This document shows, one piece after another, positions 1 to 10,379 of a DNA stretch of 64,000 nt (within the stretch, counting starts at the first letter, position 1; each line of letters opens with the position of its first letter). Source of the DNA: Paraphoma chrysanthemicola (taxonomy: Eukaryota > Ascomycota > Dothideomycetes > Pleosporales > Phaeosphaeriaceae); NCBI GenBank assembly GCA_020744225.1, contig JAGMWG010000002.1, forward strand, positions 2,356,001 to 2,420,000, read 5' to 3'. The position numbers and the translations under genes were made by a program. The notes beneath the pieces were generated by a model. It was given only the letters and a program-made list of their open reading frames with translations, was not told the origin of the DNA and made no database searches.

Positions 1-1089
1 CTTGGAGGCTGATGTCTTGGTAGGTGACGGCGCCTGGATCTTGATCTCCGGCGGCGGCAATACCTGCTGACGGTCCTCAAGGAATGGCATAGGAAACGGT
101 GGTTTGCCGTGGATAGCAGGGACATACCCTCCCGGTACAAAGCCTGGCGGAGCGATATTGCCACTCCTTGTCTCGACAAAGTCCCACGAAGGCTTGCGCT
201 CAACTTGAGGTGACGGGAAAAGAGTAGGTGGGGCAAGACCAATCGACTGGGTTGGGTTGGCGGAACTTCTGGCGCTCAAGGGGTTGCTGGCGGCGGAGTG
301 CTGGAAGCTGTAGGAGTGGGGCGGGCTACCGAACTGCTGGGCAGGCTGAGCAACGTTTGCAGAGCTGTTCGCGTGCAACTGCTGAGAATCGTGAAGGTAG
401 GGCGATTCGCTGAATTGCTGAGCCGACCGCGCAAAGTCTGGCGAACTACTGGCTGCAGCATGCTGAGAACCGTGGCTGTAAGGCGAAATGCCGAGTTGCT
501 GAGTAGGCCTGGGCTGAGTGGTCGCTTGCTTCTTCTCCTTCTCTTCGGCGTCCGCCGCTCTGGCATCTCGGATGATATCCAACGGGTTCTTTCCCTTCAT
601 CTTGATGTCCTTGCCATACTCCTGCAAGCTCGCTACGAGCCTCTGCTCCAGATCATGTGGCATTTCCTGAGGTGTCGCATACGGCTCAGGCGGCACCGCA
701 CCGGTGACTTGGTGAAGACGACGTGAGAGATTCTGCGCGCCAAACAACCTGCCGAGCATGTTAGTTCTGCTCAAAGGCGGCGTCTTCTCTTCGAGTCTCG
801 AGTGGACGTCCGCGGCCGGCGCATCCGATGTGGAAGAATCGTCGTACTCAGGGCGGTTGTCGTTGTGATCGATGGAGGCTGCTGTGCCGACTAAGTCTGA
901 ATCTGTGGGATTTAAAGTGAGACCGCCAAACCCGGCGACTGGCGTCAGATCCGAGGGAGTGACGGTCAGTGAGGAGGTCGAGTCTGGCGTGTTGATATCG
1001 GGAATGGTAGCCGGAGAATGCAAGTAAGCCTTAGCTGCCGACGCCTTGTTCTTCTTGTTTTTGCGGTTGTTGTGCTTGTTCTTCGCCAT
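1..1089 (-). CDS. Disordered repeat-bearing protein of unknown function (N-terminal part)
   Basis: An uninterrupted reading frame runs from an ATG at 1089 to the left edge, giving the first 363 residues with no stop in the window, so the C-terminus is missing. The start is followed by a very basic Asn/Lys-rich stretch (MAKNKHNNRKNKKNK), then Ser/Thr/Pro-rich sequence. Around residues 110-175 is a more ordered, charged segment with NMLGRLFGAQNLSRRLH and LVASLQEYGKDIKMKGKNP. Residues 197-277 form three 27-residue tandem repeats that begin QQ(L/F). The rest is Pro-rich. I do not recognise the family. Composition suggests a largely disordered protein, and the basic start could be nuclear or RNA-related, but that is inference. 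No intron is needed in the visible part. Confidence 0.7.
   Translation of the reverse strand, partial: MAKNKHNNRKNKKNKASAAKAYLHSPATIPDINTPDSTSSLTVTPSDLTPVAGFGGLTLNPTDSDLVGTAASIDHNDNRPEYDDSSTSDAPAADVHSRLEEKTPPLSRTNMLGRLFGAQNLSRRLHQVTGAVPPEPYATPQEMPHDLEQRLVASLQEYGKDIKMKGKNPLDIIRDARAADAEEKEKKQATTQPRPTQQLGISPYSHGSQHAAASSSPDFARSAQQFSESPYLHDSQQLHANSSANVAQPAQQFGSPPHSYSFQHSAASNPLSARSSANPTQSIGLAPPTLFPSPQVERKPSWDFVETRSGNIAPPGFVPGGYVPAIHGKPPFPMPFLEDRQQVLPPPEIKIQAPSPTKTSASK
259..501 (-). repeat. Three tandem 81-bp coding repeats (27 residues each)
   Basis: In the partial gene at the left edge, residues 197-223, 224-250 and 251-277 each start with QQ(L/F) and share the pattern SPY/PPH, a His or Tyr, (S/F)Q(H/Q), then a Ser/Ala-rich tail. 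All three units are exactly 27 codons with no indels, but they have diverged at many positions, so this is an old in-frame tandem duplication rather than a recent satellite. Confidence 0.75.
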
Positions 1090-1480
1090 GCTGAACGTGC
1101 GGGCTCGTCCTGTGCGGAGCGGGGTTCCAAAGGCTCTTGGTGATCAGCGTGGTATAGAGGTACAAAGACTTGTGGAGACCAGATACGGCAGAAATGCACT
1201 GGGAGGTGGTGTAAAAATCTGAAGGTGCTGTGGTACTGCAATTGAAAAGGTGCAAAATTTGCTGTCGTCGACTCAACCAGGTTGCCATAACAGTGCGACG
1301 ACAAACGGACAATCAACACCAGGTGAAAGAGGAAAGCGCACCATTATTATTATTGCATCCAGGACGGACGCCTAGCTAGGTATCCAGTCATATTGCTCCT
1401 CTATTGGATCCGTAATGCACAATCTTTAATGAGATGCGATGGTCCAAGTCTTGCGGTGGCCGCTCCACGCTTGATTGCGA
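1090..1480. other. Intergenic, 391 bases
   Basis: This lies between the start of the repeat-bearing gene and the end of the epimerase gene. It holds a short (ATT)4 microsatellite at 1343-1354. Two overlapping reading frames of about 95-117 codons on the minus strand lack fungal-gene character. I see no RNA gene. Confidence 0.6.
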
Positions 1481-2750
1481 CTACTTGGCGGTTGAGAACA
1501 CGTAGTCAGCCTCCAGAGTGTAGGTGGGGCTGTTTGGTCCAAATATGTGCTTCTTCTCACGCTGCCACTCGGGCTGGTTGATTGCATCGATCCAGTCCTG
1601 AACCTCCATGACGACGCAGCCGTACTGCTGCACAAACGCAGGTCGGCCTTTGACACCCTGAGTAGACTTGATGGGTAGGTCACCTAGGTCTTATTAGAAG
1701 GGTCGGACTAGCTATTGAACAATTGTGACTTACCTTTTTGTCCACCGCAGCTGTACATCTGGAAGGCCTCTTGGTCGGAGTAAATATCGACCTTGATGCC
1801 CGACCAGTCACTCGACAGCGATGCAACGGGTCCAGAATTGCGCCAGTCGTACGGGCCATTCTGAGCACGGTTGACGAGATAGCAGTTGTCGTAGCCAGTG
1901 CAGTTTGTGCCGCAGTTACCCTCTAGCTCCGGAGCCGTGAAGTTGGTACCGATCTTCTTAGGAGCAGACCAGAAGTCATTGACGGAGTACTTCTCATTCG
2001 GCAGGATGGTGCCATCGGGAATGAGAATGCCGTCCACGCCAATGCGCTGGCCAGAGTAGGGCAAATGGAAGGTGTGGTTAAGGGCAGTTGGTGTGTCTGG
2101 GTTCGCGAAGCCGTCAAGGTTCCAGTAGGCCTATCTGAATTAGCTTTTCTTCCTCTAAGTACAGGGACTACACGTACATGGGAGGTCAGCATGATCGGAG
2201 TCTTCTTGGTGGTCGCCATGGCCACTATCTTGATTTTCCAGGTGTTTGGTGTCATGGTGTACGTGACGTAGCTAATGACCTCGCCAGGGAACCCTTGCTC
2301 GCCATCTGGGTCGACGATGGAGAAGGTGATGGAGTCGGTTGTGTGCGAGACAATGGTGAAGTTGCGGTAGTCCCAGCCATTTGGCCCACCATGGAGAGTA
2401 TTGTTGTTGTTGTTCTCGTTCGGCAGGATATTGTATTTCTCGCCATCGATTACGAAGGAGCTGTTCTTGATGCGATTGGCGTAGCGGCCAGGTACACCAC
2501 CAAGATGGGGGTGTACTTCGCCCTCGTACGCGGTGGCATTGTCGAAACCTAGGATGATATCCCGCTCGACGCCATCCTTGCCTTTGATGAAGAGGTTCGA
2601 GATTGAGGCGCCGTACGGGATGAACAGTCCACGAATGCCCTCGGCCTTGATCTCGTACTTGCCATCCGCGTCAGGGCCGAGCGTGGAGTTAGAGCCGTAC
2701 TGCGCAAGAGCGGTCGCAGCGAGCAGCGAGAGTATAGCCGGAGTCCACAT
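1481..2750 (-). CDS. Secreted aldose 1-epimerase (galactose mutarotase family)
   Basis: Three exons (2750-2178, 2130-1734, 1683-1481) encode 390 residues. The introns (2131-2177 and 1684-1733) have GTACGT and GTAAGT donors and TAG acceptors, and removing them restores the family's conserved blocks. Residues 1-16 are a signal peptide ending ATALAQ, so the enzyme is probably secreted. It should interconvert alpha and beta anomers of aldoses such as galactose. Visible family hallmarks are GRYANRI (about 88-94), the first catalytic His in LHGG (His120), the second in TSHAYWNL (His191, the last codon of exon 1), and a Glu in VVMEVQDW near the C-terminus at the catalytic-base position. Length is slightly above the usual 330-380. 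A run of five Asn (113-117) sits directly before the HGG motif. Several Asn-X-Ser/Thr sites fit secretion. Confidence 0.9.
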
Positions 2751-3803
2751 CGTGCACTTGTCAATCGCGATCGAGCTGAGAAGTGGAGTGAGGAACGAGG
2801 TGGAGTATTGCGCAGATCGTCCCGGGTGGACAGTCTTTATGTAAACGCTGAGAAGGATGCAAGCGCGTTTTTACCGGTTCAGAGCCCCATGACCAGGTTC
2901 AGGGTCCTCTTCTTTCACTTGTAGCGTTCGCGGACGCGATCCCTTTAGCAGACGTAACCTGGAGGCTGGTGCGCTTCCTTGCGAGAGGTCGTCCCGCTCC
3001 CCGCAAAAGGCCGGCCATGTCGATCGCTCAGGAACACGGACGCTATGACGGAATGGCCGGTTGCACTTACAAGCGGTGACTTGCCGCCGTTCGTTGTCGC
3101 GCCACCTTGGGGATTGTAGCTCGCATCACAATTGTAAAAGTCAAATTTCTCGAGCACTACGCGCATGCTGTTGCTACGCAGCTGCAGCAGGGGTAGCTCA
3201 GAGCTCTGGTCGTCATAGCTTCCGAACGGCAAGATGGCTCCGGAGGGTTCTTCAAAAAGGCGCTATCCCACCGGAAGTCAACGCAGTCGCACACAACCAT
3301 TCGCGGAACATCTCGGTGCAGTGACAGGCGTGTACATGGGGGAGGTCAGAATATGATGTGGAGACGGCTGGGGCTTGCTTGCACCCCTGCCTGAAAGCTT
3401 GCGGGGAAGCTTGAACGCGCCACTACTACCGCGGAACATTATTATCTCAGCGGGAAGGACTACTACATAGAGAATGATATCCGGGACAGCGATATTACAT
3501 GGGAAGCGAAGGCGGCTCTTATGCTTGTTCAAGGTCTAGCTCGAGAAGTCAAATCATCAGTTCATGGTGTTTTGGGGTGTTCTACCGACGGGTTTGTTTG
3601 CGGGGACTGGGGTCGCTACGAGCATGCACCCGAGCTAGATGCCAGGCTTTTCCTACCGTTGTGCCTGGACAATGTCGGTGCATGCAGGATATTTACCACG
3701 GTAATGGGCCTCTAGGTTCACCAGACCAATATCCCAGCATCACAACCAACAGCAAGGACTCCATCATTTCGTTTCCTACCGTCCCCTGAAGCTCTCCTTT
3801 CTC
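2751..3803. other. Intergenic, 1.05 kb
   Basis: This separates the epimerase promoter from the 3' end of the PAH-like gene. Short open frames occur on both strands but none has a recognisable domain, a plausible splice extension or a good start. The stretch at 3190-3220 looks faintly like a tRNA A box, but no B box follows. Confidence 0.6.
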
Positions 3804-5925
3804 TCATCCGGACCACTGCATCGAGCTCCGACGCTCCCAAGGATACAGACCTGGATCGTCCGAAGGCACTTCGTTCATGACATCCGCAGATGCTGTGTCA
3901 TCTCTCGCGTGATGCTGAAGCGTGGTTGGCGATGCCGCCACCTGGGAATGTCCATATCTGCTCACGTGCGATGGGTGTGGTAGGCCTTTCGATGCAGCTC
4001 GGGCATGATCTGGAACGGCACGATCTGACACATACCGGGAGGCAGGTGGTGGCAACGGTCCACCAAAACCAAGATCATCGTCAGATTGGACAGTAGAGAA
4101 AGCCCAAGCTGGAAGATACTGAGACCCGCGCTCCGCAGCTGCAGCCTGAGCGTCCAACTGATGTACAAGCGAGTCGTTCCGCCCTTGTGGGACGGGCGCC
4201 TCGATTTGCGACGCCAGGTTTACAGCCGACAACAAGCTCTCGAAAGAGCTTCTAGTAGGCAAGCGGTGTGTATGATATGGGAGGTAACTGGTGTCTGCAT
4301 ACTGCCCTGAGGGACGCGACGGGTCCGACATGTCCACTTGTTCGCGCGCGTGGTTCTGCTGCATCGAGGACTCGAAAGGCGTCGTAGGGTAAGTCGGGAC
4401 CATAGCGGGCACGACTGGTGCTTTATGTTCTGCAGACTCGCGCCTAATCTCGATACGGCTCGGCTTCGGGAGATTGCGTGACTCTTTGACCACACGAGGC
4501 TTCAATTCTATCCTGCAGCTCGGGTGATCGTCCCAGTTGACATCGGGCTTATTGTGCTTTGCCCAGCACCCAGTCTTGGTGTCGAGATCGTCGTTTCTGT
4601 TGCCCCAGTGGTGCTTCTTGACTTTTGAGCGCGTCGCAAAGCGCTTCCCGCACAGTCCATGTACGAAGTCACCAGACCCCTTACTTCGTCTCGGATCCAT
4701 GGTGCTCTCTACCTTGATAGTCTTCTTCCGACGCTTTGAAGCTATCTTGTGGCCCCTTACATCTTCAAGACTATGATTCTCCTTTGGCGTCGCTGGTGTC
4801 TCCTCGAGTTTGCCATCAAGACTGGACATGCCGCGACCAGGGAGTGAAGCGGGAGGTGGCATTTCAGCGGACATGGCAGCTGAGGAACTCGTCGGGGATA
4901 CATCTGAAGATATACGAAGGGCTGGTAGCAGTTGAGCATCAAATTGCTCTTGCTGGCGGAAGGGTGGTAACGGAGTATCCCAGAACTGATTCCCATGGAT
5001 ATCGACAGGACTGCGCATAGCAGAGAGCGTTCTGGGTGATTGGGTTATTTCAGTTGATTGTTCGTTCTCGAACATGTGCTGTCTGTCCGCAGACCATTCA
5101 TTACCATAGTCCACCTCTGACCATGTAGTCAAATACTGAGATTGCTGGGGCTTCCACGTGCCGCCAAGATCAACATCCGCAGGATCAGCAGCAAACCCAT
5201 TAGCGAAGTTTGGGCTAGGTGAAGAGTTGCTCTGGAACTTAGGACCTAGTGTTCCGGGCTGACTTGTGAAGAGATCGTTTGAGGACACAGAGTCGAAATG
5301 CGAGGGCATCGCCGAGTCGGCATACAGTTGTGAATCCTCGCAGCACTTAGCACCAACCCCATCTTCTCCGCCCGTATACTCGAAGCTTGCGCGTGCGCTG
5401 TTGCCACTGTATGTCATTGGAGCAAGCGGCGTGTAGTCGCGCCTGTTGGAGTCCCATAGGGCCGATAGAGACGGCAGACGCATCTGTGGCTGATGCGCGG
5501 GCTGGAGGAACTGCGGGACTGTCTGCTGAGGCAGATCGAAGTCTCCAGGTCCCCATCTTGCCTCTTCGTGGTTGAGAATAGACATCAGGTCATGACGGAG
5601 ATCATCGTGGTTCCGGATTGTGTCCAAGATGATTGAGAATGTCTCCTTCTTCGAAACCTCGCCGCGACTGAACTTTCCGGCTATGTCGTGAATCTTTGCC
5701 GACTCGTAGGAATGTTCGCCGAACTGAAGCTGTGCGAAGTTAGTGACTGAATGTCGAAGGGTGGGACTAGGTGTTTGCCACACCCTCGTACGGCATGCCA
5801 ACGGGACGCGGGAAAGGGCTCACCTTCATATGCTCCATGAATGCAAGAGACACTTGGGTTGATGGATGGAAGCTGGCCAGACGCGTCCTCATCATTAGGT
5901 TGCTTGGAAGGAGCGGGCACAACAT
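3804..5925 (-). CDS. PAH-like nuclear protein with a degenerate zinc-finger segment
   Basis: Proposed exons are 5925-5824 and 5729-3804 (675 residues), with a 94-nt intron (GTGAGC donor, CTAAC branch point, CACAG acceptor). Joining them gives SLAFMEHMK + LQFGEHSYESAKIHD, followed by IAGKFSRGEVSKKETF and IRNHDDLRHDLMSILNH. This matches the shape of a Sin3-type paired amphipathic helix (ALxFLxxVKxxF...Y..FL..F...V...V..LF..H..L...F). Long Ser/Pro/Gln-rich regions follow. At about residues 390-450 is a basic stretch with CGKRFATRSKVKKHH, resembling a C2H2 finger whose first Cys is missing, then TGCWAKH and HPSC. The role is probably transcriptional or chromatin-related. The start is uncertain: ATG 5925 keeps the PAH frame, while an ATG at 5977 opens a second coding-looking frame (MDYLQAPPAR) that joins in frame only through a different donor at about 5791. 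Confidence 0.65.
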
Positions 5926-6457
5926 CGGTGGCGTTGCAGCTGACAGCACGTGCCGGTGGTGCTTGTAGATAGTCCATAGCGGTATGGATGTGCCGTTTAT
6001 GATGTGCGAGTATGGTCAGGCGTATGGCGCTCCCACGACAATCCGACGAGCCCTTGAAGAAAAAGACTTCCCGTTCGTAAGGGTCTTCGCGCGGCTTTGG
6101 TGGCAAACACAGTCTATCGTTGAGGAACTGCCGCACAGTTGAAGTCGTGGGAATGGTGCACGGGCTATGCATGCGGCGCCTCTTGGCAGCGGGGTGCTCT
6201 GTGCTTGCGGTGAAGATGAAGCACGTGAGGAGTACAAACGTACGCCAATGAATGCACCCTATTGGTCTGAGTCGTTCGTCTGAAGCGGCCGTACCACGGG
6301 GGCGATTTCTTTGTTGGTAGTCGGCGCGTGAGACGCGTGTACGCAGGACGTGGTGATGACTTTGCCCTGGGGACTGACTTGGGAAGTCGCACAGACTGCA
6401 CGATGTCAAGACGCACCGCGTGCCTTCCCGGCTCGGAGCCGGCAGCAGCCACTGTGT
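5926..6457. other. Intergenic, 532 bases, including a possible alternative first exon
   Basis: This is the upstream region of the PAH-like gene and the 3' flank of the amidohydrolase. On the minus strand an ATG at 5977 starts an open frame overlapping the proposed first exon in another phase. No other coding signal was seen. Confidence 0.5.
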
Positions 6458-7839
6458 TCATGGGGTATCGGAAGTCAATCGACCACGAAATACTGTTTGT
6501 CGAGAGGTTCCAGCATCGTACACGACTTCCGCGATACTCTTCCTGCACCTCCAACCACTTGTGCTGCTGTCAAACAACAGGAAGTCTGCGGGCTGGCCAG
6601 GTTCCGGGCTCAAGGAAGTAGCAGTGCAGCCAATGACAGTCTTTGCTCGGCACGACACGGTTTCCTGCATTGCAGCGTTAGAAGCACATCTCGATTGGGC
6701 AAGGCGTGGAGGATACCTACATATATCGTTTCCGCGTCTTTGATGGTACCAGCCTGATACAAACCAACTGCGAGTGAAGCCAGACTCAAAGGGTCACAGT
6801 TGCCATGCGGCGTAAATGCATTCCCAACATTGTTGATGGAGATGGCCGCGTTTAGATCGTGCTGCTGGATCAGCTCGAGGACTGGCAGCGTCCCACGCAG
6901 GCCTTCAGGAGTGCGCATCATGAAGAGATCCGATGTTGGTAGTCCTACAAACGAGACTGGCAAGTCGCCAACATCTTGTCGCAAATGTTGCCACTCGTCG
7001 TGTCCAAACCGCGTCAGCCTTGTGCAATGGCCAAGAGTGATCTTGAGATATCCCGTCCTCGGCCACTTCAACTCCTTCACGATGCTGAGGACGTCCCACA
7101 CCAGAGGCTGCTTCTCTTCCTCTAGAAAATAATCAAGATGCAAGTCCAGGTGCTTCTTGTGTGACAGTGCCAGCTGAGCAATCCACCGTACATTCTCTTT
7201 TGACTTTGATTCGCCGTCTTCTACGTAAGGCGTGCTTCCCAACACTTCCACGCTTTCTTCAGCCGCTGCAGCAGTCATCAGTTTCCGCACTTCAGCTCCA
7301 TCGTCCTGGCCGGAAAATAGCGGCAGCTGTGCAAAGGCGCATAGCTGGATCTCGCACCTCTCCCTGTATTCATTCTTGAGCTTCAGACCTGCATCCAGAC
7401 ATTTCAGCTGCACCACACCATCTACCTCAACAAACGCCCGCATTGCAGTAACACCAAATCGGATACTCTCTTCGACAAGTAGTCTGCCTCTTCTAAGCAA
7501 GTCTTCTTCGTCGAACCTGGACTTGGCCTCGCCAGTCATTTCCATTGCTTCTTTGAAATCTCCGCTCTGAATTTGCAGATCACTATACTTGGGGTCCTGT
7601 AGCAGGAAGCATTTGTCGAGATGGATGTGGGCATGGCACAGAGAGGGTGCTATCAGTCGGCTGGCCCCATCGAGCACGTCGGAAGCGCTGGTGTCGATTT
7701 TGCTGTCGTGAGCGTTTATCGATGCTATTAGTCCTTCATCAATCATAACATCCCACAGCTCCGAGGAGCTCTTGTTCGGTATCCGCACGCCAACAATACT
7801 CTTCAATGCATCCTGGCTGTGGCGCGTCTTGCCTTCCAT
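6458..7839 (-). CDS. Amidohydrolase of the cytosine deaminase-like (CodA) group
   Basis: Two exons (7839-6721 and 6664-6458) give 441 residues. The 56-nt intron has a GTAGGT donor and TGCAG acceptor. Removing it adds the typical amidohydrolase ending (ETVSCRAKTVIG ... GQPADFLLFDSS ... TVFRGRL). Metal-binding motifs are HAHIHLDK (His71 and His73 equivalent to the HxH), DLHLDYF, TLGHCTRL, and the late loop INNVGNAFTPHGNCDPL. In bacterial CodA the corresponding loop begins with an Asp that binds the metal. Here the position appears to be Asn, so either the family member uses a different ligand or the alignment is off by one. Expected chemistry is hydrolytic deamination or amide/ring cleavage of a nitrogen heterocycle in the cytosol. 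The substrate cannot be told from sequence. Confidence 0.85.
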
Positions 7840-8341
7840 CTCTTCGAACTTTCACTGCAGAACGCGGGTACAATGGACAAGAGGGAGTCAAGACACGTCG
7901 ACTAAAAGGGGATGAGACGATGACGTTTTGACGGACTTGGGCCCTGCTAGATCGAAGTACTTGATGCATGTCGCGGATCGGATCGCGCGCAAAGAGAATT
8001 GTCTTCGCGCCGTGAAAGGGCACGAAGAGGTGCAGCGGCGTGGGCATCTGTCCAACATGGATCGCACCAATTACATCTCATTTGCATCGTTCCTAGCTGG
8101 CCCAGACGACAAGATGAGATGGGCTGGCAGGCCGAGAGCTGTTCGCGGGGTTGCCAGCGTGCGGCAGCCCCGCCATGTTGAAAAGGAGACGCGCGAATCA
8201 GGCCAAAGCTCTAATGTGGTACCTTGAACGCGTCTCCCCAGAAAAGCGCCCTGCCATCTTCCATCTCCAACATCGCGCTTCCATCGTGAACGTCGCTCCC
8301 CCATCGCCGCCGCCGTTCCCAGAGTCGCGTTCCTGCCCACG
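7840..8341. promoter_or_regulatory. Divergent promoter region between amidohydrolase and SNF12
   Basis: These 502 bases separate two genes transcribed away from each other (start codons at 7839 on the minus strand and 8342 on the plus strand), so both promoters must lie here. The plus-strand frame of the next gene is open upstream to 8151, but no conserved sequence supports an earlier start. No clear TATA box was seen. Confidence 0.6.
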
Positions 8342-10013
8342 ATGTACGGTAACCGGACCAACTATATTCCGCCGCAGCAAATGGCGATGCCACCTGCGCG
8401 CAGAGGGCCTGGTAAGTGCAATCGCGATTTCATTGCTGTCCACCGCACCTGCCGCCGCTGCCCCCCTCAACTGCAGTATGATTAGCAAGTCTGACCTGGC
8501 GTTTGCCTTCCGTAAAGGCCCCATTGTGCCGCCACAGCACGCCGCAGCGCAGCAGTACAGCAACGCGAACATGCAGGTCCAGCACCGTGCCGAGGCCGAG
8601 CGGCGCGAGAAGATGCGCCGGATCGCAAAAAACCCGACCGACAAGAACATCCCCGAGGGCGTCGAGGACATCTGCATTGGCGATGGCGTGGCGCGGTATC
8701 GGGAGCTGCGCGAGGTGGAGCGCACACTCGACGCAACCATGATGCGCAAAAAGCTCGATGTGATGGACTCAAAGCACCACTCGCGCGCCTCGCGCTACGG
8801 CACCATGCGCATATGGGTCTCCAACACTGTCGAGAACCAGCCCTGGCAGAGCAGCGGCATCGACGCCGACGCCTTTGACTTTGAGAGCGACACCAATGCC
8901 ACCTACCGCGTTAAGATCCAGGGCCGCCTGCTGGACGAACAGGGCGACGAGGGGCTCGAGGACGAAGAGGAGGACGAGAAGGATGCCGACGCTATGGACG
9001 AGGACGGTGCGGATACACAACAGGGCAAGACCGCCGCGAAGCCCAAGCCCTTCTCGCACTACTTCACCTCCATCACAATCGACTTTGATCGCGCCAAGAG
9101 CTTGCAGCCCGACAACTTCACGCAGATCGAGTGGAAGCGGCCGGAGACTGCAAACACGAAGGAGAGCAACTTCAGCGAGCTCGAGTTTGAGCGCAAGGGC
9201 GACGAGAACATCAACATCACAGTCAACCTGCAGCGGTTCCAGAATCCCGAGGTAAGCGAGGATGCGACAACTCACTCTTGCAGGGCACCTACTGACGAAT
9301 CATGCTAGGTCTTCCGGCTAAGCAAGCCGCTCGCTGAGCTCCTAGATACCGACGAGGAAGACCGCGCTGGTGTTTTGATGGGCATATGGGAATACGCGCG
9401 CTCGCAACACCTACAACAGGACGACGATGAGCGCAAGTTCGCCTGTGACGCTAAGCTCAAGGCCCTGTTCGGCGGAGCGGACTCCTTCTACTTCCCCAAC
9501 CTACCACAACTCATCAAGCCACACCTGACTACACTCCCGCCGATCCAATTACAGTACACGATTAGAGTCGACAAGGACTACATCTCGCCAGCCGCCGACT
9601 CTGGCAAGATTGCGTCAGAACCCACCATCTATGACGTCCAAGTTGCGCTCGAGGACCCCATGCAGCCATTGTTCCAGGATATCCTGCGCCGACCGGATAG
9701 TATCCAGACACTGCAGGAGATCCAGAAGATCGATGAGCAACTAATCCTGCTCATGGGCGCCATTGGCCAGTCGAAAGCCAAGCATGCCTTCTTCACCAGC
9801 ATGTCCAAGGATCCAGTCGCGTTCTTCAAGCGCTGGTTGTCGTCCCAAAAGCGTGATCTCGAGGTGCTCCTTGGTGAGGCAACACGAGGTGGAGGGGAGG
9901 ATGCATCTGGAGAAGAGTGGAGACGGGGCGGCGCGGACGGCGTCTGGGGCAGCGACGTCGCCAAGGAGAGTGTGGCTTTGTGGTTGGCTCGACAGAACAT
10001 CAAGACATCTTGA
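8342..10013 (+). CDS. SNF12: SWI/SNF chromatin-remodelling subunit Snf12/Rsc6 family (SMARCD), SWIB domain
   Basis: Exons 8342-8411, 8518-9251 and 9309-10013 encode 502 residues. Intron 1 (106 nt) must use the acceptor CGTAAAG to keep frame and has a CTGAC branch point 24 nt upstream. Intron 2 has GTAAGC/CTGAC/CTAG. The start MYGNRTNYIPPQQ sits just before intron 1. Family blocks are KNPTDKNIPEGVED and RELREVERTLDATMMRKK in the N-terminal half, an acidic insert (EDEEEDEKDADAMDED), and the SWIB/MDM2 fold around residues 270-350 (SKPLAELL ... IWEYARSQHL ... CDAKLKALFG ... LIKPHL). The protein is a nuclear core subunit of SWI/SNF and/or RSC-type remodellers and scaffolds complex assembly. Whether this is the SWI/SNF or RSC paralogue cannot be settled, since many filamentous fungi have only one. 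Confidence 0.92.
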
Positions 10014-10379
10014 TTGGTACTTCTCTCGTTCTTTGTAGGGCCCGGCGTTGTTAGAGATACCCTAAGGTTTATATCATGGGTGCTTAATTTGATATCTGGC
10101 ATCGCAGCATCATGCGAGCACATCATTGTCCAGTGCTCAGCATATCAAATCACTGTGAAGAAAGTCTGCATCTACCGCACTTGTTGCCCGGTTCCAAGAG
10201 GAACGTGTCGCGTTACGTGTCGCGTCTATTTTCTTCATGCCTGCAATCATATTTGTTGTAGGGGCAGAAGTCGGTGAACTTAACCGCTTTGGTCTTAGCC
10301 ATCAACACAGCTCCTTCTCCGGACGCGGATCTATCCTCCACATCAACAAACATGCTTTTTCATCCCCACAATACACACC
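10014..10379. other. Intergenic, 366 bases
   Basis: This is the 3' flank of SNF12 and the promoter side of the next gene on the same strand. I see nothing beyond short chance frames. Confidence 0.55.

Noticed and set aside
1341..1356. Microsatellite (ATT)4 as a regulatory or satellite element
   Set aside because: Four units only; consistent with chance in AT-rich intergenic DNA.
3190..3250. tRNA-like A box (GGTAGCTCAGAGC)
   Set aside because: No B box (GGTTCRANYCC) or cloverleaf partner follows within the expected distance.
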